From: an uncultured Bacteroidota bacterium
GTDB lineage: Bacteria; Bacteroidota; Bacteroidia; Bacteroidales; VadinHA17
DNA length: 17,382 nt
NCBI GenBank assembly: GCA_903865465.1
Contig: CAIPJU010000602.1
Coordinates: 1 to 17,382, forward strand
Direction of reading: 5' to 3'
How positions within the stretch are numbered: position 1 is the stretch's first letter; every line of letters begins with the position of its first letter. Shown piece after piece: positions 15,442-17,382 of the stretch. Both the position numbers and the translations under genes were made by a program. The notes below the pieces were generated by a model, which was given only the letters and a program-made list of their open reading frames with translations, made no database searches and was not told the DNA's origin.

Positions 15442-15497
15442 CAAAAGTCAGATAACATTATTACACACCCATTTCATAAATATTAAGTAATTGTTAC
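15442..15497 (-). promoter_or_regulatory. Candidate Pho-controlled promoter of the porin-pst operon
   Basis: On the minus strand GTAACAATTAC (15497-15487) is followed by a degenerate second unit, TTAATATTTAT (15486-15476). After 26 bp comes GACTTTTG (15449-15442), which matches the -7 consensus TAnnTTTG at all but the first position. From the start of GTAACAA to the -7 octamer is 48 bp. This is exactly the distance from the second repeat unit (7112) to TAAATTTG (7160) upstream of phoU. Transcription would start near 15435, about 28 bases before the porin ATG. Each piece is weak alone; the shared register is what supports it. Confidence 0.4.
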
Positions 15498-15540
15498 AAT
15501 AATCAGGGATTCAATCGTGTAAAAATTGAAGCTTAAATTC

Positions 15541-15563
15541 TTTTATATGAACTCCATATAAAA
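15541..15563. repeat. Perfect 9-bp inverted repeat, candidate operator
   Basis: The arms TTTTATATG (15541-15549) and CATATAAAA (15555-15563) are perfect inverted copies around a 5-base spacer. The site lies in the divergent gap between the porin (start 15407) and the Nudix gene (start 15623), 59 bases before the latter. It is too AT-rich for a terminator stem and lacks a following T-run on the plus strand, so a dimeric regulator's operator is the more natural reading. The cognate protein is unknown. Confidence 0.4.
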
Positions 15564-15622
15564 ACTTGCTTATTTTTATATTAAAATTTACTTCGATAAC
15601 TCACAATCCAAAAACTTTAAAT

Positions 15623-16240
15623 ATGGAAAACAAATGGCTTCTGTGGGCTACTGAATTACAGGCTATTGCACAGGCCGGGCTTGCTTTCTCCCAGGACAAA
15701 TACGATCTCGAGAGATTTCAGAAGGTAAGAGATATTGCCATCAGCATAGTGCATGAGCATACCGGTGTCAGTCACGAAAAAGTCAGGGATCTTTTTGCCT
15801 CTGAAACAGGTTATCAGACACCTAAGGTCGATATCAGGTCGGCAATCATCGAAAATAATAAAATACTTATGGTAAGGGAGAAAGCCGACGGAGCATGGTC
15901 TCTTCCCGGCGGCTATGCCGACATAAACACTTCTGTTGGAGAATCAGCAAAAAGAGAGTGTCTGGAAGAGGCAGGTGCAACGGTAATTCCCAGAAGAATT
16001 ATCGCTATTCATCATGGAAACAGACGTAACAACCTGGTCTTCCCGTATACCATTTACAAGATTTTCGTCGAGTGCGAGTTGACAAATATGCAGTTCAGAG
16101 AAAATTCCGAGACCTTCGAAGCAGGTTTTTTCGAATTAGACTCCCTGCCCTTATTGTCATCCTCAAGGAATACCCGGGAACAGATTAAAATGTGTTTCGA
16201 TGCCAGGGAACAAAGAGTATTTGAGGCGGTATTTGACTGA
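15623..16240 (+). CDS. Nudix hydrolase with N-terminal Nudix_N-type domain
   Basis: This is a metal-dependent hydrolase of nucleoside-diphosphate-linked compounds, 205 residues from the ATG at 15623. Upstream in-frame codons back to 15566 encode an atypical AT-rich stretch and are probably leader sequence. Residues 1-60 (MENKWLLWATELQAIAQAGLAF...) match the helical N-terminal domain found in the ADP-ribose/CDP-choline pyrophosphatase group (PF12535-type). The catalytic domain at about 68-195 has the Nudix box beginning at Gly97 in LPGGYADINTS and continuing GESAKRECLEEAG. The metal ligands Glu112, Glu115 and Glu116 are present. The Glu normally at box position 7 is Thr103, a substitution I recall as common in this subgroup. 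The substrate cannot be fixed from sequence. The gene is monocistronic, divergent from the porin and convergent with selD, with four bases between the two stops. Confidence 0.9.
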   Translation: MENKWLLWATELQAIAQAGLAFSQDKYDLERFQKVRDIAISIVHEHTGVSHEKVRDLFASETGYQTPKVDIRSAIIENNKILMVREKADGAWSLPGGYADINTSVGESAKRECLEEAGATVIPRRIIAIHHGNRRNNLVFPYTIYKIFVECELTNMQFRENSETFEAGFFELDSLPLLSSSRNTREQIKMCFDAREQRVFEAVFD

Positions 16241-16244
16241 ATCA

Positions 16245-17285
16245 TTAATCAACCAGAGATAGCGGCTTTTCGCCCATGGCAGCTACTGAACCGATAATAG
16301 TAGCTGACAGGCAGCCAGCTGACCTTAGTTCATCAACCATTTCCAGAGCATGTAGTTCCGGTACACATATCAAAAGGCCTCCTGAAGTCTGTGGATCAAA
16401 AGCAGCCATTTTAAGATTATTGTCTAGTCCTGTTCCAAATGAGGTATCTTTCTCGGCATATTCAAGATTGCGGTAAGCCGCCCCCGGGATGCAACCATCA
16501 TCAATGAGGCGGTAAACATTACCAATAAGAGGAACTGATTTCAGGTTGAGTGTCATTGAAACCCTGCTGGCTTTTGCCATTTTCAGACAATGGCCGGCAA
16601 GGCCAAAACCTGTTATATCAGTAGCTCCTTTTATGTTAAATTTTTGCATAACATCAGCCCCGCTCTTATTCAGAAGCTTCATTAATCTTTTTGCTTCATT
16701 AATGTCCGTCTCATCAGCCATCTCCAACCGCTGTGCCGCTACTATTACACCGGTTCCGATAGGCTTGGTAAGAATAAGCAGATCACCAGGTCGGGCGCCG
16801 GCATTAGTTATAACTTTGCCTGGATTTACATACCCTATAACCGCAAGTCCGTATTTCGGAGTGACATCATCGATAGTATGCCCGCCAATAATTCTGACGC
16901 CAGCTTCTGTTGCCTTATCGAATCCTCCCTTCAGGATAGCCGCATAATCATCCATGGGGAGTTTCGCAGAAGGAAACATCATTATGTTAAGTGCCAGAAC
17001 AGGCTTACCTCCCATTGCATAAACGTCGCTTATTGAGTTGGCTGCTGCGATCTGTCCGAACTCATAAGGATCTCTGCAGACCGGAGGGAAGAAATCGGTG
17101 GTAAAAACTAGTGCAAGGTCGTCATTCACCCGGTACACGCCGGCGTCATCATGGGTATCAATATCAACCAGAATATTAGGATCGTAAGGGAGGGGAAGAA
17201 AGCTCAGTATCTCCTCGAGTAAACGGGGTGATATCTTAGCTGAACACCCTCCGTACTCAACCATCCTGAGAAGATCTGAAGGCAT
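16245..17285 (-). CDS. selD: Selenide, water dikinase (selenophosphate synthetase) SelD
   Basis: SelD makes selenophosphate from selenide and ATP. Selenophosphate is the selenium donor for selenocysteine, selenouridine in tRNA or selenium cofactors. The 346 residues match the E. coli enzyme (347). The catalytic site is Cys14 in YGGCSAKISP with Lys17, equivalent to E. coli Cys17 and Lys20, so this is the Cys form and not the selenocysteine form. The second Cys of E. coli (Cys19) is Ala16 here, which is tolerated. Metal-binding Asp47 (DTHDDAGV), Asp87 (AANSISDVYAMGG) and Asp223 (GATDITGFGLAGH) are in place. FDPQTSGGLLI near residue 295 is another family hallmark. The ATG at 17285 is six bases beyond the TGA of the YedF-like gene, indicating an operon. 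No selA, selB or tRNA-Sec gene is in the window, so the use of the product (Sec or selenouridine) cannot be decided. Confidence 0.97.
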   Translation of the reverse strand: MPSDLLRMVEYGGCSAKISPRLLEEILSFLPLPYDPNILVDIDTHDDAGVYRVNDDLALVFTTDFFPPVCRDPYEFGQIAAANSISDVYAMGGKPVLALNIMMFPSAKLPMDDYAAILKGGFDKATEAGVRIIGGHTIDDVTPKYGLAVIGYVNPGKVITNAGARPGDLLILTKPIGTGVIVAAQRLEMADETDINEAKRLMKLLNKSGADVMQKFNIKGATDITGFGLAGHCLKMAKASRVSMTLNLKSVPLIGNVYRLIDDGCIPGAAYRNLEYAEKDTSFGTGLDNNLKMAAFDPQTSGGLLICVPELHALEMVDELRSAGCLSATIIGSVAAMGEKPLSLVD

Positions 17286-17291
17286 TATTTA

Positions 17292-17382
17292 TCAGGGTTT
17301 TATTATGTGTCCGGCTTTCGACATTGCCTCAGCGATAACAAACATATTGCTCATGGTGCCTACAGAAATTTTTTCTGTGAGA
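17292..17382 (-). CDS. yedF: C-terminal end of a YedF-like selenium-metabolism protein (5' part outside window)
   Basis: Thirty codons of an open frame run from the window edge to a TGA at 17294-17292. The peptide, residues LTEKISVGTMSNMFVIAEA followed by MSKAGHIIKP, fits the end of the DsrE-like domain of YedF proteins. That domain typically closes with K-x-x-VG-x-x-x-NMY-x-I-x-EAL-x-x-A-x-x-VI. YedF proteins carry an N-terminal TusA/SirA-like domain and are found next to selD in selenium-using bacteria. Their exact biochemical role is not established. The adjacency to selD supports the call; the short fragment limits certainty. Six bases separate its stop from the selD start. Confidence 0.7.
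   Translation of the reverse strand, partial: LTEKISVGTMSNMFVIAEAMSKAGHIIKP

Noticed and set aside
15408..15458. 17-residue N-terminal extension of the porin
   Set aside because: It would bury the signal peptide behind a polar leader. A Shine-Dalgarno-like site supports the ATG at 15407, and the candidate promoter element lies within the extension.
15623..16240. Thr103 in place of Glu at Nudix box position 7 as a sign of an inactive enzyme
   Set aside because: The three catalytic metal-binding Glu residues are intact, and this position is variable in the Nudix_N subgroup, so the enzyme is probably active.
16245..17285. Selenocysteine (in-frame TGA) in SelD
   Set aside because: The catalytic position is an ordinary Cys codon and the frame has no internal TGA.

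Overview
The window looks like chromosomal DNA of a Bacteroidota member, probably Bacteroidales-like. The evidence is a moderately AT-rich composition, weak or absent Shine-Dalgarno sites, a candidate promoter of the Bacteroidota TAnnTTTG type, and outer-membrane proteins ending in aromatic residues. No rRNA, tRNA, CRISPR array, insertion sequence or phage gene was recognised. Species cannot be named from the sequence.

Layout. (1) 1-441 is the C-terminal end of an outer-membrane beta-barrel-like protein. It is followed by about 345 bases without a convincing gene, containing one strong bidirectional terminator. (2) 788-6285 (+) is a compact tripartite RND efflux operon: a lipoprotein membrane-fusion protein, an AcrB-type inner-membrane pump and a TolC-type outer-membrane channel. 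The genes are 4 bases apart or overlap. (3) 6291-6983 (-) is an unrecognised secreted protein with four cysteines, convergent to the efflux operon. (4) 7234-10425 (+) is phoU, a PhoB-type response regulator and a PhoR-type sensor kinase, closely spaced. (5) 15407-10435 (-) is a phosphate-uptake operon, read from high to low coordinates: an OprP/OprO-like porin, pstS, pstC, pstA and pstB. It converges on phoR and ends in an intrinsic terminator. (6) 15623-16240 (+) is a two-domain Nudix hydrolase. (7) 16245-17382 (-) is selD preceded by the C-terminal end of a YedF-like selenium-metabolism protein.

How the genes work together. The centre of the window is a complete phosphate-starvation module. 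The porin brings phosphate across the outer membrane, PstS binds it in the periplasm, PstCAB imports it, PhoU links transporter state to the kinase, and PhoR-PhoB controls transcription. phoU sits with the regulators rather than at the end of the pst operon.

The most interesting non-coding signal is three tandem 11-bp repeats (core GTAACnAA) upstream of phoU, 26 bp before a TAAATTTG -7 element. A single GTAACAA in the same register, with a near-match -7 element at exactly the same spacing, lies upstream of the porin-pst operon. I read these as candidate PhoB operators (PHO boxes) for this lineage. Other points are a hairpin between pstS and pstC, a 9-bp inverted repeat in front of the Nudix gene, a Ser/Thr/Glu-rich insertion in PstC, and Arg instead of Lys in the proton-relay site of the RND pump. 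No clearly new multi-gene system was seen; the rest of the window is recognisable housekeeping and transport machinery.
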